Assembly: GCF_964340395.1 (NCBI RefSeq)
Contig: NC_135563.1
Span: 975,001-1,039,000, forward strand
DNA: 64,000 nucleotides
Direction: 5' to 3'
Source of the DNA: Glandiceps talaboti
Taxonomy: Eukaryota; Hemichordata; Enteropneusta; Spengelidae
Of this stretch, positions 1 through 50,960 are shown piece by piece (the first letter of the stretch is position 1; every line of letters starts with the position of its first letter). The position numbers and the translations under genes were made by a program. Under the pieces are notes generated by a model that worked only from the letters and a program-made list of their open reading frames with translations, made no database searches and was not told the origin of the DNA.

Positions 1-883
1 GAATGTCATCAGCAACTTTATAAATCATTACAGAACAATGTATTTGTCTGTACCTTGCTCGGTCGTGATACGAGCTGTTCAGACAAATATCGGGGGGGGG
101 GGGGGGGGGGGGGGGGGCTAGTCCCTTGTTTGAGTATACATTTATGTGCCACACTTTTGGGTTCGTTATTGGTAAAAGCCAAACTAGTCCGAAACGTGAA
201 GTCACAGTCAGTTACACTTGCATATAGAAATAAATAATTTAGGTTCGAACAAACCTTATAGATTCCTGAGGATATTTCACACTGATCTATGTTTTGTCAT
301 TGCACAGAACTGCTAATAGTATATACAAACATTTAGACTTTTGTCGACAGGGCACACTCCACAGTATTATGACAGACATTAGATTTGAATTATTAAAAGT
401 TCAGTTATTAAAGTGTGGAGTGTGCATAATTAGTAATAAATTAAATAATACTTATATATATGTTCATATACAGAGGAGTAACCAAACTCCAAACTGTTTT
501 ATAACTTGAGCTTGAATGAGAAATGTCGCAAAATTAATTGAGTAGTAAACTTCAACTTCAGTGATATTCAACTAAAGTCCTCCCAGACATTTTCATTATG
601 ATATAATATTACACCCCTTAACTTTTTCATTTTCCTAACATGCAATTTTGAAATTACTTTTACTATATTTTAGACTCTCACAAATTGAATGCAGAAGTAT
701 GTACAGATAAAGTTGTGAAAGGGCGCTCTCAAACGTCAATCAGCATAGCAAATATGAGCCGGCATAGCAAATATATGCTCAAACGGATGCATTTTATTGA
801 CAATAGGACCAAAAGGCACCATTCCTCTAAATTGTCTTTCACACAATGCATTATTATTATATACTTTTTAAACCCCTTCACTT
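1..883. other. Non-coding left edge
   Basis: No gene is visible here. Short open frames show no recognisable domain and the sequence is AT-rich. The only distinct feature is a run of 26 G at 92-117. The stretch may be an intron or the 5' flank of the kinase gene whose downstream exons begin at 8339. Confidence 0.6.
92..117. repeat. Poly-G run
   Basis: Uninterrupted run of 26 G. Its true length is uncertain because homopolymers are error-prone. Confidence 0.9.

Positions 884-933
<50 letters not shown>
884..933. repeat. (AAT)n microsatellite, LINE tail
   Basis: About 16 AAT units. It lies exactly at the 3' end of the minus-strand LINE, as expected for CR1/L2-like elements that end in short tandem repeats. 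Confidence 0.9.
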
Positions 934-997
934 TTATTGTTTAAAGACCACTACACAAACATGTCTCAGCGGTCTGAACATTACAAAATGAGAAAGA

Positions 998-1861
998 CTA
1001 GCAAAAGAGCAACAACAATAAAAATCTAGCATAAGAACACAATAAATGAGCGTCTCTAAAAACAAAAACGGATTTAAAATTAGCAATCAATTTAAAAACA
1101 TCAGCAATAGCATTGTCGGAAAATATACGTTTTAAGACTCTTCTTGAAAGGAGCAAATTTCTCAAGTAGTTGAAGCTCGAGCGGTAAAGTATTCCACAGT
1201 TTAGGAGCATACACACTGAAAGCCCTGTCACCATACATTTTAGAAGGTTGTTTTCCATGATCCTGATTCCAACACTCTTTCTCGTATTATGTAATGGATG
1301 ATCGATACTGATAAGTTCGGACAAGTAGTTCAGCGCTACTTCTCCTTGACAGATAATTTTGAAGATAATGCAAAGAATTTTATAACGAACTCGCTGTTCG
1401 ATTGGCAGCCAATGTAAATCCTTCAGCACTGGATTCACATCAGCTTGACGACCAATCCTCCATCTTGTCACCTATCGAGCAGCAGAGTTTTGAATATGTT
1501 GAAGTTTGTTCAATTTATATGCCGGTAGACCGAAAAACAAACTGTTACAGTAATCTTATTTCGATGTAACAAAAGCATGAACTAATTTTTCAGCACTAGA
1601 CTGGTCCAACAGTTTTCGAATTTTACTCAACCGCCAGAGTGAATGAGACGCCCCCTTACAAACATAACGGATATGCTCATCCATGAGTCCAAAAGAGTCA
1701 ACCATCACACCAAGGTCATACACAACAGTTGATGGAGAAATCATGGCATCACCTATTCGTACATTAATCGAACCTGACTGTGAACCAACCGCACTATTGC
1801 GAGGTGTAAACCAGACAACCTCTGTCTTACCATCATTGAGCGCCAACTTATTTGTCATCAT
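998..1861 (-). pseudogene. LINE RT C-terminal region
   Basis: This continues the RT in the same reading frame past the TAA near 1872. The sequence MTNKLALNDGKTEV is the usual start of the RT thumb. Further on come DYCNSLFFGLP, HIQNSAAR and PVLKDLHWLPIEQRVRYK, which are hallmarks of the CR1/L2 C terminus. At least two more in-frame stops, near 1556 and 1471, break it, so no protein can be made without repair. The (AAT)n tail follows about 70 bp downstream on the minus strand. Confidence 0.87.
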
Positions 1862-1873
1862 CCATTGACGAAT

Positions 1874-3334
1874 TTAATCCACACATGCCTCTACACGTGT
1901 AACGACAGTGGGTTGAGCAAGGGTGTCACAAGCAATATATAACCCAGAGTCATCAGCATATATAATGGAATTTAAGCCATAACGTGTGATGATGTCCTCA
2001 ATCGGAGCCATGTACAAAGCAAACAAAACAGGCCCAAGCACCGAACCCTGTGGTACACCATATTTCAGAAGGCGTTCATCCGACATCATCGACTTAACAG
2101 ACACTTGTTGCGTTCTACCTTTCAAAAAGGATTCAAACCAATTTAAAGCAGTCCCTTGTATGCCAAAACGGGAACACAGCCTGCCCAAGAGAATGTTATG
2201 GTCGATGGTGTCGAATGCAGCTGACAAATCCAAAAGAACTAGAATGACATTATGATGCTTATCGAGAGCAAGCATGACATCATTTAGCATACATAAAAGT
2301 GCAGTCTCGGTGCCATGCCCCTCACGATAAGCAGACTGAAAACGACCATATAATGAGTTAGCAGACAAATAACGATTTAAACGGAAAAAGGCACATTTCT
2401 CCAAAACCTTGTCAAGGAAACTGCAATTAGATACAGGTCGATAGTTGTTCATTATATTAAAATCAAGACCAGTTTTCTTAATGAGCGGACGAACAATGGC
2501 TGTTTTGCAGTCAGTAGGGAAAACACCAGAGGAAAACGACGAATTTACAATATGAAGCACCACTGCGGCCATTTCATTTACACATGCCTTAACCAGCTGT
2601 GTTGGAAGTGGATCTAACTGACACGTCTTAGAAGGCATTTTACTAATAATAGAAATTACATCATCAAGACACAAAGGTTCAAGAAGACAAAGCGAGTTCT
2701 GAGACAAAATTGGCTCAACATTAAAAGAACTAGTACTTTGGAGTCTTGCACGAATATCTATTATTTTCTGATAAAAAAAATTTGCAAAAGCAACTGGTAA
2801 TTTAGATAATTCAAGGTTATTTGTGAGAATATCCGATGCAGATTTCTTTGAACAAGATATGTCATCAACAACTCTGAAAAGTTCCTTACTACTTGCATTT
2901 TCGATTTTACTTCGATAAAAAGACTCTCTCTTCATTGCCAGCTTTTCGTTGTACTCAGCACGAGCAGTGGTGAAAATCTGTCTATCAATTTCAAGTTTAG
3001 AAAGCAGCCACTTTTGTTCAAGTGATCTTAAAGTCCTGCGTTCAGTCAATAGATCTTGTGTAAACCATTCAGCACGGGGTTTCTGCATGACAGATCTCTG
3101 TATGGCAGGAGCGTACGTGTCAAACAAGCTCTTCAATGTAGAGTTGTAAAGTTCTGTCAGCTCATTTACCTCCTGAATCGACATCGACTTTGTAGAATTT
3201 AGTGTGTTTGCGAAAGAGTGTTGAAGTTCCAGTACATTAATGTTCTTTAAGTTACGCTGTTTCCTGATTATCCTTGTTGGAGGTGGGCGAGTGATCATAG
3301 ACTTAAAGTGAACTGCAGCATGATCAGATGGCAT
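1874..3334 (-). pseudogene. LINE reverse transcriptase with end of endonuclease
   Basis: The open frame of 486 codons encodes the polymerase of a CR1/L2-type LINE, which copies its RNA into DNA at a nicked target. Residues 3-5 (SDH) are the last motif of the AP-type endonuclease. The RT follows: NYRPVS near 297, LLDLSAAFDTIDH near 367-379, GVPQGSVLGP near 426-435, and the catalytic YADD at 459-462. It stops at VEACVD on a TAA, after which the same frame continues at 1861. The upstream endonuclease is cut off by the transposon at 3407-5130. The catalytic box is intact but the element is broken, so this is a relic. Confidence 0.9.
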
Positions 3335-3406
3335 TTTATTGTCTATTATGAAGTTTCCATGGTTCAGAGGAACGGGTCAGTTCAAGGTCTAAAGTATGAC
3401 CATTCT

Positions 3407-5130
3407 CAGGGTTCGACACTGGAGTAAAAAAGTCACTATCCCACAGGACTAGTAAAATTGATAATGTAGTAGTCCTGCAAAAAATTTGGTGGTCCTGTCT
3501 TTAATTGCTTTCACTTGTTCACTTGGGCTCTTTACATCTCTTAGTTTTTGCTCTACTTCTAATTCACTTTTCCAAACCCCATATTTATTTCAAACCCCGT
3601 GTTCTAATTGAACTGTCCATTTCCTTGTAGTTGTTTGTAATTTTGTTCTCTTTTTTTTATGCTTTGGGGCTTCTTCTTTTTTTGTTGCTTTCTGTGAGTA
3701 GTTTGTCTTAATCTTGGGGAGGGGGGGGGAAGAGTAATAAGATATGATGTGGTCTTATTCTAGCTTAAATACTACATAACATTTCTGGTACACACTTTGA
3801 TCAAACTATAGCATTTTTAAAAGACAAAAAAATACCTTCCCATAGAGCAAGTCTTTATAGTGTCATCTTTAGTGCATATTAGAATGTATTTACAACATAA
3901 AAATAAATAAATTTGAAGGTTACCAGCAGTTATAGTAAAATTTCGTTACTGATTACATTGTATATGTACAAGTCGCTTCGTCTATTTTCGTGTCTATGTA
4001 CTTCCGGGTTGACATAAACGTTAAACGTGATACAGTCGGCCCTATAATTACTAAGAAATGACAAAACCGTTCGCAAAATAAAGTTCAGGATTCTAATTTT
4101 TCAAACTGAATATCAATATCCACGACACATTCAGTAACTGGTTTCGTGTATTTAGAAATGTGCCCCAAAACACGACCTCGCAACACGTAACACAGAATCG
4201 TGTCACTGTTACTACTAGCTAAGTTAGCAGTACTACTACCATGGTTTCACCATAGGCTGTAAGTTGTACCGGTAAAATTACGATCATCACATCATGTAGG
4301 AAGTACAACAACATTGAAATAACAACACGGTCAAATTGCGTCTTCGATTTTGACAGCCACCATTGTTGTGATTGAGCTTCACTTAGTTCCGTTGAACGCG
4401 GCCGGGTGAACGCTGACATCCAATTTGTACAGCGTGTTTATAAAGGGAGCTCGTCAATAACCTACCGAATAATTAACTCAGAAACATAGTTTAAATACTA
4501 ACTGATCTAAAAAGTACTGTTTAGAAAGACTACGCATCCGTACATAAATACGAAATCACGCGGCAAAGATTTCAACCTTTCTAATTTACTTGTTACAGTG
4601 TAGATGACAGCCTTACCCGTATTATACACATATCATCGTACAACTAATTTTATTGGCTATAATATTAGCTACATTTGAAAGGTCTCACTTGATTGGCTCA
4701 CCCTTCGCTATTCCCGTTTTCAATAGACACCCCACCAGAATCAAGGGCCACGTAGTACAACAATGGCGTGAGATCGCCTGTTGGGCAACTTTTCCAACGG
4801 GCGTGCTTTTTGAAAACTTCACAACATAAGCTTTTATGACACAGAATCATAGAAAATCTACCCCGGTTCCAAACTAATTCGTAATCATAATGTTATCGCG
4901 AACAGACAACCGGAGTTGGTCAAAATAGCAAATTAAAAATCAAATGAATTTTATTTTGACCGTGAATTCATATAGCCGGTATTTTGAATTCTGAGCTCCC
5001 TAATAATATACCTATCGAAAAGTCACTATCCTGTCGGACTACCTGCAATGGGCATTTCAGTAACTTTTACTGGTCCTTACAGTAAGTTACTAGACTCGGG
5101 ATAGCGGACCAGTGTGTATGTCGAACCCTG
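3407..5130. mobile_element. hAT-like DNA transposon inserted in LINE
   Basis: The ends are 12-bp inverted repeats: CAGGGTTCGACA at the left and TGTCGAACCCTG at the right. The flanks show ATTCT on both sides (3402-3406 and 5131-5135), a plausible 5-bp target duplication. CAGGG-type ends suggest a hAT relative, but no transposase is visible, so it is non-autonomous. It lies inside the endonuclease region of the CR1/L2-like LINE. Positions 3407-3985 match the reverse complement of 29503-30096, and about 4203-4280 match the reverse complement of about 24985-25053, so a second, disrupted copy exists in this window. Confidence 0.75.
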
Positions 5131-6085
5131 ATTCTGATGTGTACTCCCAACTACGTGTTGAGTATTAAAGACTGAGAGATTGAATAAGATCATTGAATTG
5201 ACGAGCGCTGCTGTCATTTCCATCATCAACATGAATATTAAAATCACCTGCTATCAGTAAGCGACCAGGTGCGAGTAACAGGCATTCCATTAAAGTGCCG
5301 AATTCCGAGAAAAAGACTTTCTCGGTGAATTTATGCTTCGCAGAATATGGCAGGCGGTAAATAATCACGAAGGTCAGAACTACCCATACGGATGTTCACG
5401 TCCATTACCTCAAAAGATTTAAACTTATCAGACTTGTTCTTCTTAGTCCTTAAGTTAGATCTTGTTATCAATGTTATACCACCACCCTTGCGATGACATC
5501 ACGGTGCTTGCAATATAGTATAGCCTGAGCTGGAAGATGAAAAATTTGCTTCTACTAAGGCTCGATTTCCCTCAGTAATCCAGGATTCACTAATCATAAA
5601 AATGTCTGTACTATTTGAAAGAATCGAAGCACATAATGCTCCGACTTTACTATCCATTGATCTTGCATTCCACAGAGTGAAGTTTACACAGTCACGTAAA
5701 TAATATGACGAAGTTCTTTTGATTGAAGTTAGCGTACTACCTCTGACAGGAGTCGAAGCAAACTTGTAATCAGCATGACGTTTAAAGACACCAATAATGG
5801 TTGGAATTTTTCGAAATGAAGGACAGAAATTCACATAGCCTCCTCTCTTACCACGATGTCTTTTCCATCTCGTTGGTCACCGTCTTATAGCAGCAAGATC
5901 CGATAAGTTATTTCCATCCAAGGTGGTACCAGCTGCAAGTTTTCTTAGAGCAAGGAGTTCTTCTCTGCCATATTGAATTTGCATGACTTTGTCAGTGACT
6001 AGACTACCCGTAGAGAAGTTCGATAAAAACTCACAGACAAACAACAATACAGCCAGTGCCGACGTCCACAGGTACACCTGCATAA
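5131..6085 (-). mobile_element. CR1/L2-type LINE, 5' part
   Basis: This is the 5' continuation of the LINE split by the DNA transposon. It holds a short leader open frame (6083-5877) with a hydrophobic start and the N-terminal endonuclease domain (5834-5165). Frames are shifted between pieces. The 5' end is not sharply defined. Confidence 0.8.
5165..5834 (-). pseudogene. LINE AP-endonuclease fragment
   Basis: Two minus-strand frames, 5834-5499 and 5368-5165, encode pieces of an apurinic/apyrimidinic-type endonuclease that nicks target DNA for retrotransposition. The first has FTLWNARSMDSKVGALC followed by DIFMISESWIT, matching the NARS and E-T/S-W motifs. The second has LLIAGDFNIHVDDGND, the GDFN motif with its catalytic Asp and Asn. 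The final SDH motif lies across the transposon at about 3325. The frame changes between the two pieces, so the domain is broken. Confidence 0.85.
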
Positions 6086-6099
6086 ATGAAACAAAATAA

Positions 6100-6560
6100 A
6101 AAAACTATTCTAAAATTGAGTGTAACCGGAACCACACAGTTTTTTTTTATTAGGCCTAATGAGAACATTGTTAATGGTGTTTAGATTAAGGATATAACAT
6201 GATGTGATATGCAAATTAGGTATAAAAATGTGTATTTTTGGTCAAAAACCTTTAATTCCAAAATTACTGAGCTGATTGGGATGAAATTTGGTTGGAACAT
6301 TTTTCAGGGTGTTTATATTAAGAAATGTTCATAACGTGATGATCCCATTAGTGATATGCAAATTAGGTCTAAAAATGAGTCTTTTTGGTCAAAAATCTAT
6401 AATTCCAAAACTACTAGGCAGATTGGACTGAAATTTAATGGGGATGCATCTGGGGATGTGTAGATGAAGCTGTATTCACAAAGTGATGATACCATCAGCG
6501 ATATGTAAAATAGGTCTAAAAATGTCAATTTTGGTCAAAAACTTGAAACTTATCTTGAAA
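6100..6560 (+). repeat. Dispersed repeat B fragment
   Basis: About 460 bp resembling 35905-36640 and 44052-45208. Shared phrases are 'ttggtcaaaaa', 'ctgagcagattgg' with 'ctgaaattt', and 'gtgatatgcaaattagg', each present two or three times. The TAGCACAAC end is missing, so this is an internal fragment. Function unknown. Confidence 0.7.
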
Positions 6561-6610
6561 CTGCATGGTGAATTCTCTCTGTCCATCTAACGTTCTGTCC
6601 ATTCATACAT

Positions 6611-7536
6611 ATGTCATTTCTAAGCCACTTTGCAGATGTATGGGACACAATCTCACAAGACAAGTGGGTTTTGCCCATGGTAAGGGACAGGTATGTCCTG
6701 GAATTTGCCAGACAACCACCCCTCACTTCCTTTCCGTTCATAACCTCTCTACCTCTAAGAGGCACGGAAAGACAAAGGGTGCTCAGGGAAGTGATCAAAT
6801 CATTCGAGAAATTGATCCAAGTACATGTCAAACGGGATTTTACAGTCATCTTTTTCTAGTTCCCAAGAAGTCAGGTGGATGGCTGCCGATTCTCAATCTA
6901 ATAGCACTGAATATGTTTCTTTCAGTACCACGATTTCAGATGGAAACACCAAGAGCAGTTTTAGCCACTGTCTGACCAAATGACTGGCTAGTGTCCATCG
7001 ATCTAAAAGATGCCTATTTTCACATCCCTATTCACAAATCGTGTTGCCGCTTTCTTGTTTCACGGTCCAAGACCGCACTTTCAAGTACACAGCACTCCCA
7101 TTTGGGCTAGCCACTGCAAGTAATTCATCCTGGTGGTAGCAGCACCTGTAGCCTGGTTACCCTGACAGGCCACTCTTTAACATCCCTATCTTGTTGATTG
7201 GTTGATTCGGGATGGACAAAGGGAAGTGTTACTTGAACGGATTCAGCAGATATTGTTGTTAATCCTTTTTCTGGGTTTTATCCCCAGTTACAACAAATCA
7301 GCTCTTATCCCAAGTCAATATACAGTATTCATGGGAATGAGACTGATCACAAACAAGGGAATAGCTTGCAAGTTATTCTCACTAATTCAGAACCTATGGC
7401 CACTGAGACAGATAACAGCGAAACATTTTCTGTCTCTCCTGGGCTTAATGGTGTCCTTGATCGATGTAGTACAACGGGTCAGACTCGGATCAGGCCAATT
7501 CACGGCCGCCATATTGCATATCAATGGAAAGCTCTA
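6611..7536 (+). pseudogene. DIRS-type retrotransposon RT relic
   Basis: Translated pieces in changing frames follow the DIRS1-type reverse transcriptase. In order they are FADVWDTISQDKWVL, FLVPKKSGGWLPILNL, VPRFQMETPRAVLATV, NDWLVSIDLKDAYFHIP, then YTALPFGLAT. The active-site box expected as YLDDWLI reads YLVDWLI at about 7187, so one catalytic Asp is lost. A TGA falls at about 6976 and frameshifts occur near 6840, 7055 and 7110. DIRS elements normally also carry a tyrosine recombinase and unusual terminal repeats, and neither is visible here. It is a dead fragment. Confidence 0.85.
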
Positions 7537-46629
<39,093 letters not shown>

Positions 46630-47807
46630 CCACCAAACAAGCAATAATTCTTTTTTACTGTGTAAACAATGCTGTGAAAGTTTTTTTGTAAACTTAGAAT
46701 ACCACCATTGTAATCAGAAACAGAGGAAACATTGAAAGTATAGCAGTTTAGACCATATTGTGGTTAGCCTAAAGACAAAAGATGGTAAGTTTGGTCACTG
46801 AGGGTGCTGTTTGCAAGTGGTGGCCACAACAGCCATTGAAAGAGTAAAATGATGGCATGTCCAAATTGTTTTACATACTATATTTCATTCTGGATTATCA
46901 TTGATGTAAATTTTATGAATTGATGGAACACTTTCTCAATCCTTTTTTTGACTGCATGTGTTCCTATGTGTTACTGCAAATTGGCTAACTGGAATATGGT
47001 GTATTGAGACAATCTCATCACAAAGTAGGGATCTAGCGATAAACTGTGGAGTGAACTCAGGTCTAGAATCTACCAGTTGATTAAGACCCTGACAGTAATT
47101 CTGAAGTCACAGATGTAGTCGGAATGACCTTTGACCTGGTGCTTGTTTGGTCAAATCACCTTTCTGCTGTACCAAATATTACAGTAACTACATTTTTACT
47201 AAACTTTTTGCTGCAAATTTTGCACAGCTGTTTTGCTACAATGTAATTTCACTACTAACATTCAGCTTCCAAGTTGTTGACATGGACGTTTGGAAATCTA
47301 ATGTTGATATGCATAGGAAATCGTGCTTGTGATTTGATGTTTGTATGCATCTGTAAAGTACATGTATTATAAAACATGTAATAACAGTCAGTCATCTAAC
47401 AAATTTACAGGGTTTTAGGAAGATACAGTACCATAATATACTTGAATTTCAACACAGTGGTGAAAAGAATGTTTTAGAAAATGATGTGTTTAGATTATCT
47501 AGTAATTAACTTGCCAGTCAGATTTATTAAGGGGGTTATATTGACAGTAGTACAGTGATTGGCCACATAAAGGGGTAAATGTCTATTGGCAGTAGTAGAG
47601 TGAATGGCCACAGAAAGGTGTATATTGGCAGTAGCACAGTGATGATTGGTTTGTGTATAGTGTTTCTATTGAACACAAACATTACCCTTGGCAGTGACAA
47701 CTAATAGAACAGTCATATAACTTGTCTTGGAATAATAAAGTAACAGTACTCTCTATTTTTGCTGATTTTAAGAATCACTTCATATTCAGCAATCATTTTG
47801 TAATCAG
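46630..47807 (+). other. PI4K2 3' UTR and flank
   Basis: This follows the TAG stop. A canonical AATAAA at 47734-47739 could end the transcript, giving a 3' UTR of about 1.1 kb; other AATAAA motifs lie farther on, so this is not certain. Three loose copies of 'ggcagtagtagagtgaatgg' lie at 47535-47650. Confidence 0.5.
47734..47739 (+). promoter_or_regulatory. Candidate polyadenylation signal
   Basis: AATAAA about 1.1 kb after the PI4K2 stop codon. It is a candidate only; such motifs are common in AT-rich DNA. Confidence 0.35.
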
Positions 47808-47860
47808 TTTTTAGCACAACTGATTATTGACGTAGTTCAGTAGGCCTATACGGCTCACAA

Positions 47861-47892
<32 letters not shown>

Positions 47893-48190
47893 ACGTGCTT
47901 GCTGCATGCGTGTGTGAGAGAAAACAACCTAAAAAGGTAAAAAAGCGCAGAACCAATTGTCTTGGTATTTGGTGATGGGGACATTATTTAAGGTGTGTAG
48001 ATGAAAAATTGTTGAAGTGTGAAGGTGATCCGATCAGTGATTTACAAGTTGCGATTTCTTCCACATTTTGATTGTTCTCAGTGAAGTGAATGAGGGATGT
48101 GTTATATAATGTTATATATAATCACTGGGCAAAGTCCATTTTTGCAAGACTTGGTAATATGTGTGTGAGGATGTTATTTTTAGGTCTAGT
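47808..48190 (+). repeat. Dispersed repeat B, diverged copy
   Basis: It begins TTTTAGCACAACTGA and GTTCAGTAGGCCTA with a (GT)n run at 47862-47891. Weak similarity to 44052 continues after it. Confidence 0.65.
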
Positions 48191-48582
48191 TAAGAGGGGA
48201 TTTTACTTTTACTGATGGCATTAGAAACCTAGTTACCAATTTACCCAGACATACATTGTATAAGATAGCTAGGTATGCAGAGAATTCAGTTGGTATATGT
48301 AGTTAACAATACAAATGCAATTCTACTGTCTGGGATAAATCATTTCTTTATTACCAGCTTTGCCAACATTATTTCAGTAAGGTTTGGCGACAATTCTCAT
48401 TTTCTAGCATCAAACGACTAACAAAATCCAGCTACAATTGGACAAGTGTTTGATGACAAGAATGCGCATCACCCTACTAGCTACATACAGTAACCCATAA
48501 TCATATTTACTCTTACACCAAATTCATTCATTAAAACTCAATACTCCTTAGGGTTTTATCTCATGTACTGCATTGCTCCGCG

Positions 48583-48939
48583 TGAATTTTCATGTCCAAA
48601 GCCATTACTAAGACATGCTTGAACAGATCTCATTCAAAGTTGGTATTAGGACAGCGTTCTATGACATACATGTGCATATCCATTTTCGTCGTGATACGAT
48701 CCAATATGGCTGCCTGGCAGCCATTTTGTTTGTGAATTTTCCATGTCCAAAGCCATAACTCAGACTCCATTTTCATCGTGATATGATCCCCCATACCCAA
48801 CCAATCCTTTATTGTTGGAGGCATATTCCATGTCCAACAAGCAGACACAACATATCTAAGTCTGTTTGTTTTAGGTTCACAAATGTTGTTGCGTGATCAG
48901 AGTAGTGATAATTCCTTAAAACCCAATTATAGCGGGGAC
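48583..48939 (+). mobile_element. Repeat A, left-truncated copy
   Basis: It enters the repeat at 'gaattttcatgtccaaa', has one to two internal ~150-bp units, and ends AGCGGGGAC followed by TA. The GTCCCCGC end is missing. Confidence 0.78.
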
Positions 48940-50255
48940 TATGTCATTCTCAATGACTTGTATTTTTAATAGTTCCTTACATATACCTTCTTTATAAAAT
49001 AAAAGCAAGGAATTCAATATCAGTTTGGAGCCTTTTGGCACCATTTTTTCCAACTTTTTGATGAGATTTGCCCAATTCTGTAAACTTTGTAGACATGTCT
49101 ATTCAGTAGTGGTAACATTGATTGGAACAATATAAATAATCAGATGATTAATTGAGGTTAGAAATCATAGTGAAATTTACGTTATTGAATGAATTGGAAG
49201 ATTTATGTTCAATAGCTTGTCAATGAATTATTTCTTGTGTTTCTGCCAAGTCTTATCTGTCTAGTATCCCATTTATTTAGCTTTTAACACAAATAATGCA
49301 TGGTGTATCACTAAATGTCAAATCTACATAATTCATATTTCTTTTCATTCTGTCTGTTCTATGTAATTGAATGGTTAATGATTGATACCAAGTGATGGCA
49401 TTTTGAATTTTTTTTTTTATACATATTCTGAAAGTCTTGTTCAACAAGATGTGGCCTATGACAATTCAGTTTATAAGAGTACATTTGATGAGACTGTTGA
49501 CTGTCAATTGTATTGCTATATGACTCAGTTGAACTATATACACTCACTGGCAGTAAATATCAAATATATTGTTGACTGTCTGAAATCTCGTTGGACTAGG
49601 TTTTACTACATACAGTGTACAGTACAATTCATACTTTGGGTCAACAGTTTCTAAGTGTCCCTGGATTTACATTTAGGTATAGTCAATGAATGCATTGGGT
49701 AAATTGCAGTGTGTATTATGATATAGGGTCTGCAGTCACTCCCATGTTACCTCACCTATAATAGATGTGTCAGTGAAACAAAAAGCTGATCATGTGGGTG
49801 GAATAGATTATGAAGTCTAAACACTATTGGCTAAATAAATGTCAAACATAATGTGTGAGTGGACTATAGTATGAAGTCAGATGAATCAAAACGTATTCGT
49901 TTCCAATTTACCATTCCAAAGTAATTATATTGTACTGTCCTACTGACTATTCATTGTAGCATGCAGTTAGGTGATAGTGCACTAGATGTCATTAAAGTTC
50001 AATAGATAGCGTAAACATTCTCCAACAATCCTATAAACTAGGAAATAATGAATTCATTCTTAGACTTGAAATTCAACAGTACATGTATTGTTGTGTTCAT
50101 CATTTTCTTCCACAGGTGCCTGTGGTTTGGTTTCTTTGTTTGTGTTGTACATTTTGCAGTCATTTATATGCTACCTACATGAAAGTAAAGTAGTAACTAG
50201 TAAGGATTGCATCTTCACAGAAATCATCTAATACTCTTAAATGTCTCAGAAGTTT
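48940..50255. other. Non-coding sequence
   Basis: No gene or repeat is recognised. The open frames near 49360-49650 have no identifiable domain. Confidence 0.55.
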
Positions 50256-50414
50256 ATACCATGTGATCTGTATATTGACTGTCATATACCATGTGATCTG
50301 TATATTGACTGTCATATACCATGTGATCTGTGTATTGACTGTCATATACCATGTGATCTGTGTATTGACTGTCATATACCATGTGATCTGTGTATTGACT
50401 GTCATATACCATGT
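50256..50414 (+). repeat. 30-bp minisatellite
   Basis: Five units plus a partial one containing ATACCATGTGATCTG and TATTGACTGTC. A 30-bp period leaves several frames open, so the small proteins predicted here are artefacts. Confidence 0.93.
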
Positions 50415-50685
50415 CCATTCACCCTCCCCACATGTTACTGAGGTGAGATTTTTATATGATTTCTGTATCATTACAAATGATTAAATCCAGGCAGAATCTG
50501 CATACTCTATGTAATGTCAGTATGCACTTCTCATATCAAACATTTGTTTTCCTAATATTTATACTCAAATGTCTGTATAAAGTCATGTGATACATATAAT
50601 CCAATCATATTCATCTATCATGAAATATTTATACATATTGGGACTAGTACTAGTTCTGTAAATATTAGTCCCAAATACAATGAAC

Positions 50686-50960
50686 ATGTCATGTTACACC
50701 TGTTATCCAATCAGATTCATCTACCATGCCATGTTACACCTGTTATCCAATCAGATTCATCTACCATGCCATGTTACACCTGTTATCCAATCAGATTCAT
50801 CTACCATGCCATGTTATACCTGTTATCCAATCAGATTCATCTACAATGCCATGTTATACCTGTTATCCAATCAGATTCATCTACCATGCCATGTTATACC
50901 TGAATCATATTCATCTGTCATGTTATGTTATACCTATTATCGAATCATATTCATCTGCCA
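50686..50960 (+). repeat. 40-bp minisatellite
   Basis: Five close units and two decayed ones of CATGTTACACC, TGTTATCCAATCAG and ATTCATCTACC. The 40-bp period rotates through three frames, so the predicted peptides mean nothing. Confidence 0.93.

Larger units (their letters stand above)
884..3406 (-). mobile_element. CR1/L2-type LINE, 3' part
   Basis: This is the 3' two-thirds of a non-LTR retrotransposon read on the minus strand. It carries a reverse transcriptase and a typical CR1/L2 C-terminal region, and ends at the left in an (AAT)n tract at 884-933, which is the 3' tail on the minus strand. Its 5' part continues at 5131-6085, beyond an inserted DNA transposon. Several in-frame stops show that it is dead. 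Confidence 0.88.

Noticed and set aside
49360-49660. Possible small protein-coding exon
   Set aside because: Open frames on both strands are AT-rich, with no splice context, domain or similarity I recognise.
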